Of a stretch of 33,514 nt of DNA, positions 8,220 to 15,714 are shown piece by piece; position 1 is the first letter of the stretch; every line of letters begins with the position of its first letter. Origin of the DNA: an uncultured Ideonella sp. (GTDB lineage Bacteria > Pseudomonadota > Gammaproteobacteria > Burkholderiales > Burkholderiaceae); the NCBI GenBank assembly GCA_946479475.1, contig CAMLGG010000023.1, forward strand, positions 1-33,514, given 5' to 3'. The notes under the pieces are model-generated. The model did no database searches and was not told the origin of the DNA. It saw nothing but the letters and a program-made list of their open reading frames with translations. A program made the position numbers and the translations under genes.

Positions 8220-8954
8220 ATGACCATGCTTCGATCGATGGCCGCATGCCTGCTGGCGCTGACCATGGGCGGTGCGCAGGCGCAGGGCGGCTACGACCGT
8301 CCGCACGAGGGCGAGGCGACGTTCTACGGCTATGGCGGTGGCGGCAACTGCAGCTTCCCCCTGCCGGACCGGCCGACTGCCGCGATGAACCATGACGACT
8401 ACGACGGCTCGCGAGCCTGCGGCGCGTGCATCGAGGTCACCAACCCGGCCAACGGGCTGAGCGTGGAAGTGCGCATCGACGACCAATGCCCCGAGTGCGC
8501 GGTCGGCGACGTCGACCTCGACCAGGAGGCCTTCGCGCAGATCGCCGACCTGGCGCAGGGGCGCATCCCGGTCCGCTGGTCCTACGTCGCCTGCTCGCCG
8601 CCGACGATTTCGCTGTACTTCAAGGAGGGCTCCAGCCAGTGGTGGACGGCCGTCCAGGTGCGCGACCACCGCTACCCGGTCGCCAGGCTCGCCTGGCGGG
8701 CCAGTGGCACGACCGATGCCTTCAAGGGCGTGCCGCGCGAGAGCTACAACTACTTCGTCGCCAGCAGCGGCATGGGCCCCGGCCCGTACGACTTCAAGAT
8801 CACCGACGTATACGGCCACGTGGTGAGGATCGGCAAGGTGGCGCTCAAGGCCGGGGTCGAGATCCCGACCAAGAAGCAGTTCGCCGCCCTGGGCGGCGAG
8901 CGGGCGGCTTCGCGTACGCTGCTGCGGTCCTTGAGTTCTTCCGCGGCGCCTTGA
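8220..8954 (+). CDS. Secreted bacterial expansin (EXLX family)
   Basis: A 244-residue exported protein that should loosen plant cell-wall networks without hydrolysis. Residues 1-22 are a signal peptide. A six-stranded double-psi barrel follows (~27-124) and then an expansin-type carbohydrate-binding domain (~128-220). It aligns well with my memory of Bacillus EXLX1: Thr34, Asp87/88 and Asp99 (in GDVDLDQEAF) correspond to the essential D1 residues. Trp141-Trp142 (EGSSQWW) and Tyr176 (ESYNYFV) form the aromatic binding strip. Six cysteines in D1 suggest disulfides. The last ~20 residues are a poorly conserved tail. ATG 8220 is chosen from the ribosome-binding site AGGGAGG and the signal peptide. 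It is paired divergently with the GH5 gene. Confidence 0.9.
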   Translation: MTMLRSMAACLLALTMGGAQAQGGYDRPHEGEATFYGYGGGGNCSFPLPDRPTAAMNHDDYDGSRACGACIEVTNPANGLSVEVRIDDQCPECAVGDVDLDQEAFAQIADLAQGRIPVRWSYVACSPPTISLYFKEGSSQWWTAVQVRDHRYPVARLAWRASGTTDAFKGVPRESYNYFVASSGMGPGPYDFKITDVYGHVVRIGKVALKAGVEIPTKKQFAALGGERAASRTLLRSLSSSAAP

Positions 8955-8963
8955 AGGGCCGGC

Positions 8964-10238
8964 TCAGAAAGAGGTAGTGATGGCGTCGACGATCTCGTAG
9001 CGCTCGTCCACCACCGCCATCCAGCGCCACTTGTCGAAGGTGGTGCAGGGATGCGAGATGCCGAGGGCGACGCGGTCACCCACCTGCAGGGCCACGCCGG
9101 CTTCGTTCAGGCGCAGGTAGGCGTGCTGGTCGTTGAGCTTCTCGATGGCCCAGGTGGCAGGCGCGGCTTGAATCTTCCGGCTGCCGCCGGGACTGAACTT
9201 CAGTGCGACGGGCAGGCCCCAGTCCGCCGACACGTCGCGCTTGCCGGCGTTGAGGATGGCCAGGCCCGGCTCGGGGCAGGACTGGACGACCGCCCAGACC
9301 TCCATCGCCGCGTGCAGCCCGCTGGCTTCGCTGCAGCCCAGGCGCCGGTTCACCGCTTGGACGTAGCGGCGGTAGGCGCCGTCGTCGTGGGTGACGTAGC
9401 AGCCCGAGCGCAGCAGGGCCTGCAGCGGCCGCCCGCGGGCGATGCCGGCCAATCCTTCGGCGACGAGGTCGAACACCGCCGAGCCGCCGGCGCTGACGAT
9501 AGGCTGCGGCACCTCGAACAGGCCTTCGACCTCGCAGGCCGCGACCACCTGGCTCAGCCGGCCCATCAAGCCATTCACGAGCGCCCGGTCCGCCTCGTCC
9601 TCACCGGTCGCCCAAAGTCCCTCGTAGAGCTCGATGCCGGCCAGCTGCACCGCCGGGCTGGCCCTCACGCGCCGCGCAAGATCGAGTGCCGCCTCGTCAT
9701 CGCGTACGCCGGTACGACCGCCGGGCAGGCCCAGCTCGACCAGCACCTCGAACACCACGTCGATCCCGGCCTGCTCGATGAGGGCGACCTGCTCGGCCGA
9801 ATCGACCAGGAAGGGCGCGCGCAGGCCCGCGGGCTCCTTCTTCAACAGCGCCGCCAGCGTGGCGAGGTCGCAGGCCTGGACCACCTGGTTGGCGATCACC
9901 GCCTGCCGCACGCCGGCGGCCACGCCGACCGCGAGCTGCTGCACGTTGGCGAAGGTGATGCCCCAGGCGCCCGCCAGCATCTGCTGCTTGAACAGTTGCG
10001 GCGACATCGTCGTCTTGCCATGCGGGGCGAAGGCGATGCCCGCCTCGTCCACCAGGCGCTGCATCCAGGCCAGGTTGTTCACCAGCGCCTCGCGGCGGAT
10101 GACGGCGAGCGGCAGCGGGCACAGGCCATCGAGGACGTTCCAGCCCTGGGCGCCGATTTCGCGGCGGCGCAGTGCCGGCGCCGTGCCCGGGTAGCCCTTG
10201 AAGCGCCCGTCCAACAGGGGGTCGAGGAGGTCTTGCAT
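8964..10238 (-). CDS. Fold-type III PLP amino-acid deaminase (D-serine/D-threonine dehydratase-like)
   Basis: A 424-residue enzyme with an alanine-racemase-like N-terminal barrel and a C-terminal D-serine-dehydratase-like domain. The Schiff-base lysine is Lys75 in APHGKTTMSP. GIELYEGLW and GSAVFDLV mark the barrel. Near the end GISHPCTTFDKW carries His396 and Cys398, the zinc pair of eukaryotic-type D-serine dehydratases and D-threonine aldolases. Family members either dehydrate D-serine or D-threonine or cleave D-3-hydroxy amino acids; the exact substrate is open. An EamA transporter lies upstream on the same strand, 139 bases away. The expansin gene converges, with 9 bases between the ends. 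Cytosolic, no signal peptide. Confidence 0.85.
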   Translation of the reverse strand: MQDLLDPLLDGRFKGYPGTAPALRRREIGAQGWNVLDGLCPLPLAVIRREALVNNLAWMQRLVDEAGIAFAPHGKTTMSPQLFKQQMLAGAWGITFANVQQLAVGVAAGVRQAVIANQVVQACDLATLAALLKKEPAGLRAPFLVDSAEQVALIEQAGIDVVFEVLVELGLPGGRTGVRDDEAALDLARRVRASPAVQLAGIELYEGLWATGEDEADRALVNGLMGRLSQVVAACEVEGLFEVPQPIVSAGGSAVFDLVAEGLAGIARGRPLQALLRSGCYVTHDDGAYRRYVQAVNRRLGCSEASGLHAAMEVWAVVQSCPEPGLAILNAGKRDVSADWGLPVALKFSPGGSRKIQAAPATWAIEKLNDQHAYLRLNEAGVALQVGDRVALGISHPCTTFDKWRWMAVVDERYEIVDAITTSF

Positions 10239-10377
10239 GCGGTGATTCCAGCACAGTGGGCCCGAGCGGGGTCAATGCCTTTTCGACGCCGGAGGACGTT
10301 CGGCTGGAGCTTCGGGCGCCTGGCGGACACCTGATCCGCGCCCGTCCCGATCGCCGAGAAGGCCGCCCGGAGTCATT

Positions 10378-11346
10378 TCAGCTCGGGTGCCCTTCGGCCG
10401 CCACCGGCTCCGGCTCGACACGCAGGGCCCAGGCCACCCCGGCGATCAGCAGGCCGATGCCGGCCAGGGTGGCAGCACCGGGCCATTGGCCGCGCAGCAC
10501 GAAGGCGTAGCCCAGGGCAGCGAGCGTCTCGAAGACGATCAGCTGGCCGGCCAGGCTGGTCGGCAGGCGCTGGCTGGCCTCGTTCCAGCACAGGGTGCCT
10601 ATCCAGGACGAGAACAGGCCGATGGCCAGCATCAGCCCGACGTAGGCCTGCGGGCGCGGGCCGAAGGGCATCTGCCACGGCGCGCCGCTCAAGCCGAACC
10701 AGGCCCAGGTGAGCCCGACGCCGGCGGCGGCCAGGGGCAGGGTCGCCACGCCCTGCGCGGTGGCCCAGCTGCGCGGGCTGCGGCCGGGGTGGGCGCGCAG
10801 CCAGTCGGCGTTGCGCAGCGGATACCAGGTCCAGCAGGCGACCGCGCCGACGGCCAGCACGGCGCCCAGGGCATACCGCGTGGGGTCGGCCTCCGGATCG
10901 GCCCGCAGCTGCTGCCATTCGGCTCGGTTCACCAGGGCGATGCCGAGCGCGATCAGGGCGAGCGAAGGAGCCAGCCGGCGCCAGGGGAGGTGGCCGTCGC
11001 GCTCGGCATTGCGCAGGTTCGCGCAGGTGGCGATCACGACGGGCAGCGTGCCGATGATCATGGTCGGCAGCGGCGCCCCCGCGCGCTGGATCGCCGAGGA
11101 GAGGAAAAGGTAGTAGACGACGTTGCCGACCAGGGCCAGCTTGATCGCCTCCATCCAGTCGGCGCGCCCCAGCTGCCGCAGGTTGGCGCGGTCCAGCCAG
11201 GCCAATGGCAGCGCGATCAGGCCGAAGGCCAGGTAGCGGCCGAACGAGAGCATCACGGCCGGGTAGTCGGCCAGCATCAAGGGGCCGACGAACACCAGGC
11301 CCCACATCAGTCCCGCCGCCAGCGCGAACATCACACCCATCGCCAT
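10378..11346 (-). CDS. EamA/DMT family transporter
   Basis: A 322-residue inner-membrane transporter with about ten hydrophobic helices in two EamA repeats, the usual DMT size. The N-terminal repeat starts FALAAGLMWGLVFVGPL. The first-repeat hinge SSAIQRAGAPLPTMIIGTLPVVIA is typical of the family, and the second repeat holds FSSWIGTLCWNEASQRLP. Family members usually export amino acids or other small metabolites; the substrate is not predictable. Two ATGs (11346 and 11340) are both possible starts. It could be co-transcribed with the downstream amino-acid deaminase, although the 139-base gap (10239-10377) leaves room for a separate promoter; I see no clear signal in that gap. Confidence 0.87.
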   Translation of the reverse strand: MAMGVMFALAAGLMWGLVFVGPLMLADYPAVMLSFGRYLAFGLIALPLAWLDRANLRQLGRADWMEAIKLALVGNVVYYLFLSSAIQRAGAPLPTMIIGTLPVVIATCANLRNAERDGHLPWRRLAPSLALIALGIALVNRAEWQQLRADPEADPTRYALGAVLAVGAVACWTWYPLRNADWLRAHPGRSPRSWATAQGVATLPLAAAGVGLTWAWFGLSGAPWQMPFGPRPQAYVGLMLAIGLFSSWIGTLCWNEASQRLPTSLAGQLIVFETLAALGYAFVLRGQWPGAATLAGIGLLIAGVAWALRVEPEPVAAEGHPS

Positions 11347-11398
11347 CCCGGGATGATGCCTGTGGCGCGCGCCGCCGGTCTTGTACGGCGTTGCGGTC

Positions 11399-12067
11399 TC
11401 AGGTGGCCGCGACCGTGGCGAGCGGCGCAAGCTTCCAGGCCAGGGCCAGCATGGTCAGGCCCACGAGGGCGTCGAGCGCCTGCCAGGCCCGCGGGCGGGC
11501 GAACACGGGCGCCAGCCGCGCCGCGCCGAAGCCCAGGGCGCTGAACCAGGCCAGGCTGCCGAGCGCGGCGCCGGTGACGAAGGCCGCGCGGGCCGATGTC
11601 CCGGGCTGCTGTGCGCCCAGGGAGCCCACGAGCAGCACCGTGTCGAGGTAGACGTGCGGATTCAGGAGCGTGAAGGCCGCCACCTGGGCCAGGGCCTGCG
11701 GGCGGGTCAGCGCCGGCGTGTGGCCGGCGTGCAGCGCGCCCGGGGTGCGGGCGCGCCAGAGCGCGCGCAGGCCGTACGCCAGCAGGAAGGCGGCCCCGGC
11801 GCCTGCGAGCAGGCGGGCGACCCCAGGCCTGTCCCCTATCAGCCCGGCCAGGCCGGCCACGCCCGCGGCCATCAGCACCGCATCCGCCAGTGCGCAGAAG
11901 GCGACGATGGGGCCGACGTGCTCCCGCCGCAGGCCCTGCCGCAGCACGAAGGCGTTCTGGGCGCCGATCGCGACGATCAGGCCGAAGGTGAGCATCAGGC
12001 CCTGCAGGGCAGAGTGGAGCAGCGAGGCGGCGGCCTGGGTGGGGTCTTCCAGCATGGCGCGCAGCAT
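11399..12067 (-). CDS. argO: Basic amino-acid exporter, LysE/ArgO family
   Basis: A 222-residue LysE-family membrane protein that exports arginine and/or lysine. The family signature is clear: VAIGAQNAFVLRQGLRRE near residues 32-49, and TLLNPHVYLDTVLLVGSLG around 134-152. Six hydrophobic segments are predicted by eye. It is divergent from an ArgP/LysG-type regulator with only 48-57 bases between the starts, the classic arrangement in which the regulator activates the exporter when Arg or Lys accumulates. The start could be ATG 12067 or the in-frame ATG 12055; neither has a strong ribosome-binding site. Arginine versus lysine specificity is unresolved. Confidence 0.9.
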   Translation of the reverse strand: MLRAMLEDPTQAAASLLHSALQGLMLTFGLIVAIGAQNAFVLRQGLRREHVGPIVAFCALADAVLMAAGVAGLAGLIGDRPGVARLLAGAGAAFLLAYGLRALWRARTPGALHAGHTPALTRPQALAQVAAFTLLNPHVYLDTVLLVGSLGAQQPGTSARAAFVTGAALGSLAWFSALGFGAARLAPVFARPRAWQALDALVGLTMLALAWKLAPLATVAAT

Positions 12068-12101
12068 GCCGGCGGCTGACGCAGGGCGCCAGTTAGACTT
12101 T

Positions 12102-12116
12102 CTTCAGCCGATGAAG
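12102..12116. promoter_or_regulatory. Candidate LysR-type (T-N11-A) operator between argO and argP
   Basis: CTTCA-GCCGA-TGAAG is a perfect 5-base inverted repeat. Its core TTCA-N5-TGAA fits the T-N11-A rule for LysR-type regulators. It ends 8 bases before the ATG of the argP-like gene and starts 34 bases upstream of the argO start. The position is tight for an activator site but suits autoregulation. Confidence 0.4.
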
Positions 12117-12124
12117 TGAAGTTC

Positions 12125-13036
12125 ATGCTTGACTACGCCCTGATCGATGCCTTGGCCGCCGTGCTGCGCGAGGGCAGCTTCGAGCGCGCTGCGCGGGCCC
12201 TGCATGTGACGCCCTCTGCGGTCTCGCAACGCGTGCGCCTGCTGGAGGAGCGCCTGGGCCAGGTGCTGGTCGTGCGGGCCAATCCCGCGCGCGCCACCCC
12301 CGCTGGCCGCGCCCTCGCGCGCCACGCCGAGCAGGTCGGCCTGCTGGAGCATGAGTTGCTGGCCGAGTTGCCCGAACTCGCGCAGGGCGTGCACGGGCGG
12401 GTGACGCTGCCCGTGGCTGTGAACGCCGACAGCCTCGCGACCTGGTTCATCGCAGCCGCCGCCGAAGCGACGGCCGATGCTCCGTTGTTGCTGGACCTGA
12501 GCCTGGACGACCAGGAGCACACCGCCGAGCGGCTGCGCAGTGGCGAAGTCGTGGCCGCGGTCACGGCCCTGGCCGAGGCCGTGCCGGGCTGCCGCAGCGT
12601 GCCTTTGGGCCGCCTGCGCTACTGCGCCACGGCGAGCCCCGCGTTCATACGGCGCCACTTTGCAGAAGGCGTCAACGCCGATTCGCTTTCGAAGGCACCT
12701 GCCCTCACTTACAGCCGGCGCGACCGCCTGCAGGCCCAGTGGATCGAGCAGGTGCTGGGTCATGACCTGCCGGCGCCCACGCACTGGCTGCCCTCCACGC
12801 AGGCCTTCGTCGATGGCTGCCTCGCCGGCCTGGGCTGGGGAATGAACCTGAAGGCCATGGTGCAGCCTCTGCTGGACCGGGGCGAGCTGGTAGATCTGGC
12901 GCCGGGGCAGACGCTCACGGTGGTGCTGTACTGGCAGCACCGCCGCCGTGGCCTGGCGGTGCTGGAGGCGCTCAGCCGTGCAGTGCAGAAGGCTGCGGCG
13001 GCGGTGCTCGCGCCGCTGGACGAGCCGGTGCGTTGA
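12125..13036 (+). CDS. argP: LysR-type regulator ArgP/LysG, activator of basic amino-acid export
   Basis: A ~303-residue LysR-type regulator. The N-terminal winged helix-turn-helix includes SFERAARALHVTPSAVSQRV. The effector domain closely resembles E. coli ArgP: PVAVNADSLATWF and RLRSGEVVAAVTALAEAVPGC are near-matches to the ArgP lysine/arginine-sensing region, and YWQHRRRG near the C-terminus matches too. The ATG at 12125 (MLDYALIDAL) aligns best with ArgP; an in-frame GTG at 12116 is an alternative. It lies divergent from argO, its expected target. It probably binds the inverted repeat at 12102-12116 and responds to Lys/Arg, by family analogy. Confidence 0.9.
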   Translation: MLDYALIDALAAVLREGSFERAARALHVTPSAVSQRVRLLEERLGQVLVVRANPARATPAGRALARHAEQVGLLEHELLAELPELAQGVHGRVTLPVAVNADSLATWFIAAAAEATADAPLLLDLSLDDQEHTAERLRSGEVVAAVTALAEAVPGCRSVPLGRLRYCATASPAFIRRHFAEGVNADSLSKAPALTYSRRDRLQAQWIEQVLGHDLPAPTHWLPSTQAFVDGCLAGLGWGMNLKAMVQPLLDRGELVDLAPGQTLTVVLYWQHRRRGLAVLEALSRAVQKAAAAVLAPLDEPVR

Positions 13037-13047
13037 TGGCTCGGGCG

Positions 13048-13065
13048 TGCCGCACCATGCCGCAC
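13048..13065. repeat. 10-base-period direct repeat upstream of the GcvA-type regulator
   Basis: TGCCGCAC occurs at 13048-13055 and again at 13058-13065, exactly one helical turn apart, in the 80-base gap before the LysR gene at 13117. It could be a binding site on one DNA face or chance in GC-rich DNA. Confidence 0.3.
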
Positions 13066-13116
13066 AACTGACGCGTTATCTCCTACCATGGCGGCCTCGT
13101 CGAAGAGGGCCTGCCC

Positions 13117-14049
13117 ATGCGCCTGCAAACGCTGCAGTCGATCGATCTCCTGCGCACTTTCGAGGCGTCTGCCCGCCATCTCAGCTTCACCCGCGCCGCG
13201 GAGGAGCTGTTCGTCACGCCCTCGGCGGTGAGCCGCCAGATCCGCACGCTGGAAGAGGGCCTTGGCGTCCTGCTCTATGTGCGCGGCACGCGTGGCCTGC
13301 GGCTCACCGAGGCCGGCCGGCGCCTGCAGCAGGCGGTCGACGGCGCTTGGCACCAGTTGGAGAAGGCCGTCACGGGCCTGAAGGAGACGCGCCGCGCCCG
13401 CACCCTCGGCATCGGAACCACCGTTTCCTTTGCCGCGCTGTGGCTGGTGCCTCGGCTTCCCGGCTTCCGGCAACTGCACCCGGGCATCGACATCCGGATT
13501 CGTGCGACGAGCGAGGTGCAGGACACCCGCCGCGACCGGCTCGACGTGGCGATCCGCTACGCGCGGCCGGGGCAGGTGCCTCGCGGCGAGCCGCTGCTGT
13601 TCGACGAGAGCGTTCGGGCGGTTTGCAGCCCCTGCCTGTGCCAGCACCCGGAGCGGCCGCTGAAGAAGCCGGCCGATCTCGCGCAACACGTGCTGCTTCA
13701 CCTCGACGATGCCTGCGGCGACCTGGCCTGGTACCAATGGAACCACTGGCTCCAGTCGGTCGGCCTGCCGGACCTGGCCCCGGCCGGCTGCGTCCGGTTC
13801 AGCCACTACGACCAGCTCGTCCAGGCGGCCCTCGACGGGCAGGGTGTTGCGCTCGGCCGGCAGCCTCTGATCGACCGCTTGCTCGCCCGCCAGCAACTGA
13901 TCGCCCCCTTCGCCGAGTCGCCGATCGCCTCGGGCGCGTACTACGTCGTCACCAATCCCGTTGCGCTGTCTCATGGCGATGCCGGCCTGTTCACCGCCTG
14001 GCTGGCTCAGGCCACGGCGGAGGCGGCCTTCTCCGGCGACGTTCTCTGA
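13117..14049 (+). CDS. LysR-type regulator, GcvA-like subfamily
   Basis: A 310-residue LysR-family regulator. The DNA-binding domain has SIDLLRTFEASARHLSFTRAAEEL and VTPSAVSRQIRTLEE. The start of the effector domain, GTTVSFAALWLVPRLPGF followed by DIRIRATSEVQD and DVAIRYARPG, is typical of the GcvA group. An AGAGGG ribosome-binding site precedes ATG 13117. Its real target is unknown. The end of the gene overlaps, tail to tail, the end of the EamA gene of the four-gene minus-strand operon by 43 bases. Control of that operon is possible but unproven; it shares no promoter region with it. The glycine cleavage genes are not in the window. Confidence 0.88.
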   Translation: MRLQTLQSIDLLRTFEASARHLSFTRAAEELFVTPSAVSRQIRTLEEGLGVLLYVRGTRGLRLTEAGRRLQQAVDGAWHQLEKAVTGLKETRRARTLGIGTTVSFAALWLVPRLPGFRQLHPGIDIRIRATSEVQDTRRDRLDVAIRYARPGQVPRGEPLLFDESVRAVCSPCLCQHPERPLKKPADLAQHVLLHLDDACGDLAWYQWNHWLQSVGLPDLAPAGCVRFSHYDQLVQAALDGQGVALGRQPLIDRLLARQQLIAPFAESPIASGAYYVVTNPVALSHGDAGLFTAWLAQATAEAAFSGDVL

Positions 14050-14975
14050 GGCCCCGTCCGCCGATGCCCGGTGGAGGCCACGAGGAACACGCCGCCGATG
14101 ACGAGCGCCATCCCGAGCAGGTGATGGGGATGCAGTGACTCGTCCAGGAGCCACAGCGCCAGCACCGTCCCGCTGACGGGCGTGAGCGCGGTGAAGGCGC
14201 CGGCCACCGTGGTGTCGACATGGCCCATGCTGTCGTAGATGAGCACGGCCGCAATGCCGTTGATCGCGACCCCCGTGTAGACCATCAGCGCCCAGGTCTG
14301 CCATGAGTACTGCGCCTCCAGCAGCCCACCAGGCTCCAGGGCGGCCGGCACGGCGAACATGAGCGCGCCGAGGGCGGCGATGACGAGCGACAGCCGGTCG
14401 GGCGGCAGCGGCCGCGCGAGAAAGCGGCCGAAGGTCAGGAACACCGCTTCGCAGGCCACGGCGCAGAGCAGCAGGACGACGCCGAGCCAGGCGCCCGCCG
14501 CTGCCCCATGGGCCGGTGCCCCTGCCGTCGATCCTGCTGGCGATCCTCGTGCTGCCAGGGCGCTGATGACAGCTGCGCCGCTCACCGACAGCAGGATGCC
14601 CAAGCCACGCCGCGCCGTCAGCCTTTCGCCGAGGAACAGCACGGCCACGACGCTGACCGCGATCGGCACGAGGCTCAGGATCACGCCCGACTCGATGCCG
14701 CCCGTCAAGCGCACGCCCTGCATGGCGCAGACGCTGAAAAGGAAGACGCCCACGCCGCTCTGGGCCAACAGCAGGGTGGCGTCGCGGGCGCTGGGCCGGT
14801 GCCAGGGCTCGCCCCGCCGAAGGCCGACGACCAGGGCGAGCACCAGCGCGGCGCTGGCCAGGCGCACGAGCGTGGCGGTGAAAACGGGCGCCTCTCGCAG
14901 GATCAGCTTGCTGGCCACCAGGTACGACCCGAACAGCAACGTGGCGATCGTCATCTTCACGAAGGCACTGCGCAT
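14007..14975 (-). CDS. EamA/DMT family exporter, last gene of the desaturase-diiron oxidase-racemase operon
   Basis: A 322-residue inner-membrane protein with about ten hydrophobic helices in two EamA repeats. The N-terminal half has TIATLLFGSYLVASKLIL and ESGVILSLVPIAVSVVAVLFLGE. The C-terminal half has YTGVAINGIAAVLIYDSMGH and ALTPVSGTVLALWLLDE. Family members commonly export amino acids or metabolites, so this is a likely exit route for the operon product. A strong AAAGGAGC ribosome-binding site lies inside the end of the racemase gene, and the two coding regions overlap by 19 bases (14957-14975), which points to coupled expression. The 3' end overlaps the convergent LysR gene by 43 bases. 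Confidence 0.9.
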   Translation of the reverse strand: MRSAFVKMTIATLLFGSYLVASKLILREAPVFTATLVRLASAALVLALVVGLRRGEPWHRPSARDATLLLAQSGVGVFLFSVCAMQGVRLTGGIESGVILSLVPIAVSVVAVLFLGERLTARRGLGILLSVSGAAVISALAARGSPAGSTAGAPAHGAAAGAWLGVVLLLCAVACEAVFLTFGRFLARPLPPDRLSLVIAALGALMFAVPAALEPGGLLEAQYSWQTWALMVYTGVAINGIAAVLIYDSMGHVDTTVAGAFTALTPVSGTVLALWLLDESLHPHHLLGMALVIGGVFLVASTGHRRTGPQRTSPEKAASAVA

Positions 14976-15700
14976 GGGGCGCTCCTTTCGACCAGCAGGG
15001 GGGGCGCGAAAGCGGCCTGGACGATCGAGGTGCAGTGCAGCTCGACCGTGTCGATCAACGGCACGTCCACGTCATCGGGGTGCAGGATCAGCGGAATCTC
15101 GGTGCAGGCCAGCACCAGCGCTTCGGCGCCGCGGCCGGAGAGCTCGCGCGCAACCGCGACGAAGCGCGCGCGAGTCTCGACCAGCAAGGCGCCGACGCTG
15201 AGCTCCGACTCGATGGCTCGCTGCATGAAGCGGCGGTCGGCTGGCGCCGGGACCACCACCTCCACCCCGAGCGCCTCGAAGCGATCGCGGTAGAAGGGCT
15301 CCTCCATCGTGAAGGCTGATCCGAGCAGGCCGACGCGCCGGTACCCGCGCCCGCTGCAGGCCCCGGCTGCACAGGAGCAGATGTCGACGAACTCGGCCTC
15401 GAGCCCGCAGTCGATCGCGGGAGCGAACCTGTGGACCGTGTTGCAGCACATCGCGACCACCTCCGCGCCGGCACCCACCAGCCGCTGCATCGCGCCCTGC
15501 AGGGTGTGGACGACGGCGGCGTCGTTGCCGGTGGCGAGCTGGTGCGCCATCGGCTGGAAATCGAGGCTCTCGAGCACCAGGCGGGCGGAGTGGGCCCGCC
15601 CCAGGTGCTGGTTGACGAGCTCGTTCAGGCGCCGGTAGTAGGTGAGGGTCGACGGGTAGCTCATGCCTCCGACGAGGCCGATCTTTCTGGGTTGCCGCAT
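14957..15700 (-). CDS. Aspartate/glutamate racemase family protein
   Basis: A 247-residue PLP-independent Asp/Glu racemase-family enzyme. It opens with KIGLVGGMSYPSTLTYYRRLN, the AspR signature. Both catalytic cysteines are present: Cys86 in MCCNTVHRF and Cys199 in LACTEIPL. VGLLGSAFTMEEPFYRDRF starts the second domain, as in aspartate racemases. The reaction would be L/D interconversion of an acidic amino acid, though the family also contains maleate isomerases, hydantoin racemases and decarboxylases. AGGGG lies just before ATG 15700. It is 14 bases downstream of the diiron oxidase gene and overlaps the EamA exporter by 19 bases. Its place in the operon suggests it supplies or modifies an amino-acid-like intermediate. 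Confidence 0.88.
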   Translation of the reverse strand: MRQPRKIGLVGGMSYPSTLTYYRRLNELVNQHLGRAHSARLVLESLDFQPMAHQLATGNDAAVVHTLQGAMQRLVGAGAEVVAMCCNTVHRFAPAIDCGLEAEFVDICSCAAGACSGRGYRRVGLLGSAFTMEEPFYRDRFEALGVEVVVPAPADRRFMQRAIESELSVGALLVETRARFVAVARELSGRGAEALVLACTEIPLILHPDDVDVPLIDTVELHCTSIVQAAFAPPLLVERSAPCAVPS

Positions 15701-15714
15701 GGTTGCCCCTCGCT

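Noticed and set aside
13037..13116. A glycine riboswitch upstream of the GcvA-type regulator
   Set aside because: The gap is only 80 bases and shows no paired aptamer-like structure; GcvA-like LysR proteins regulate many unrelated genes.
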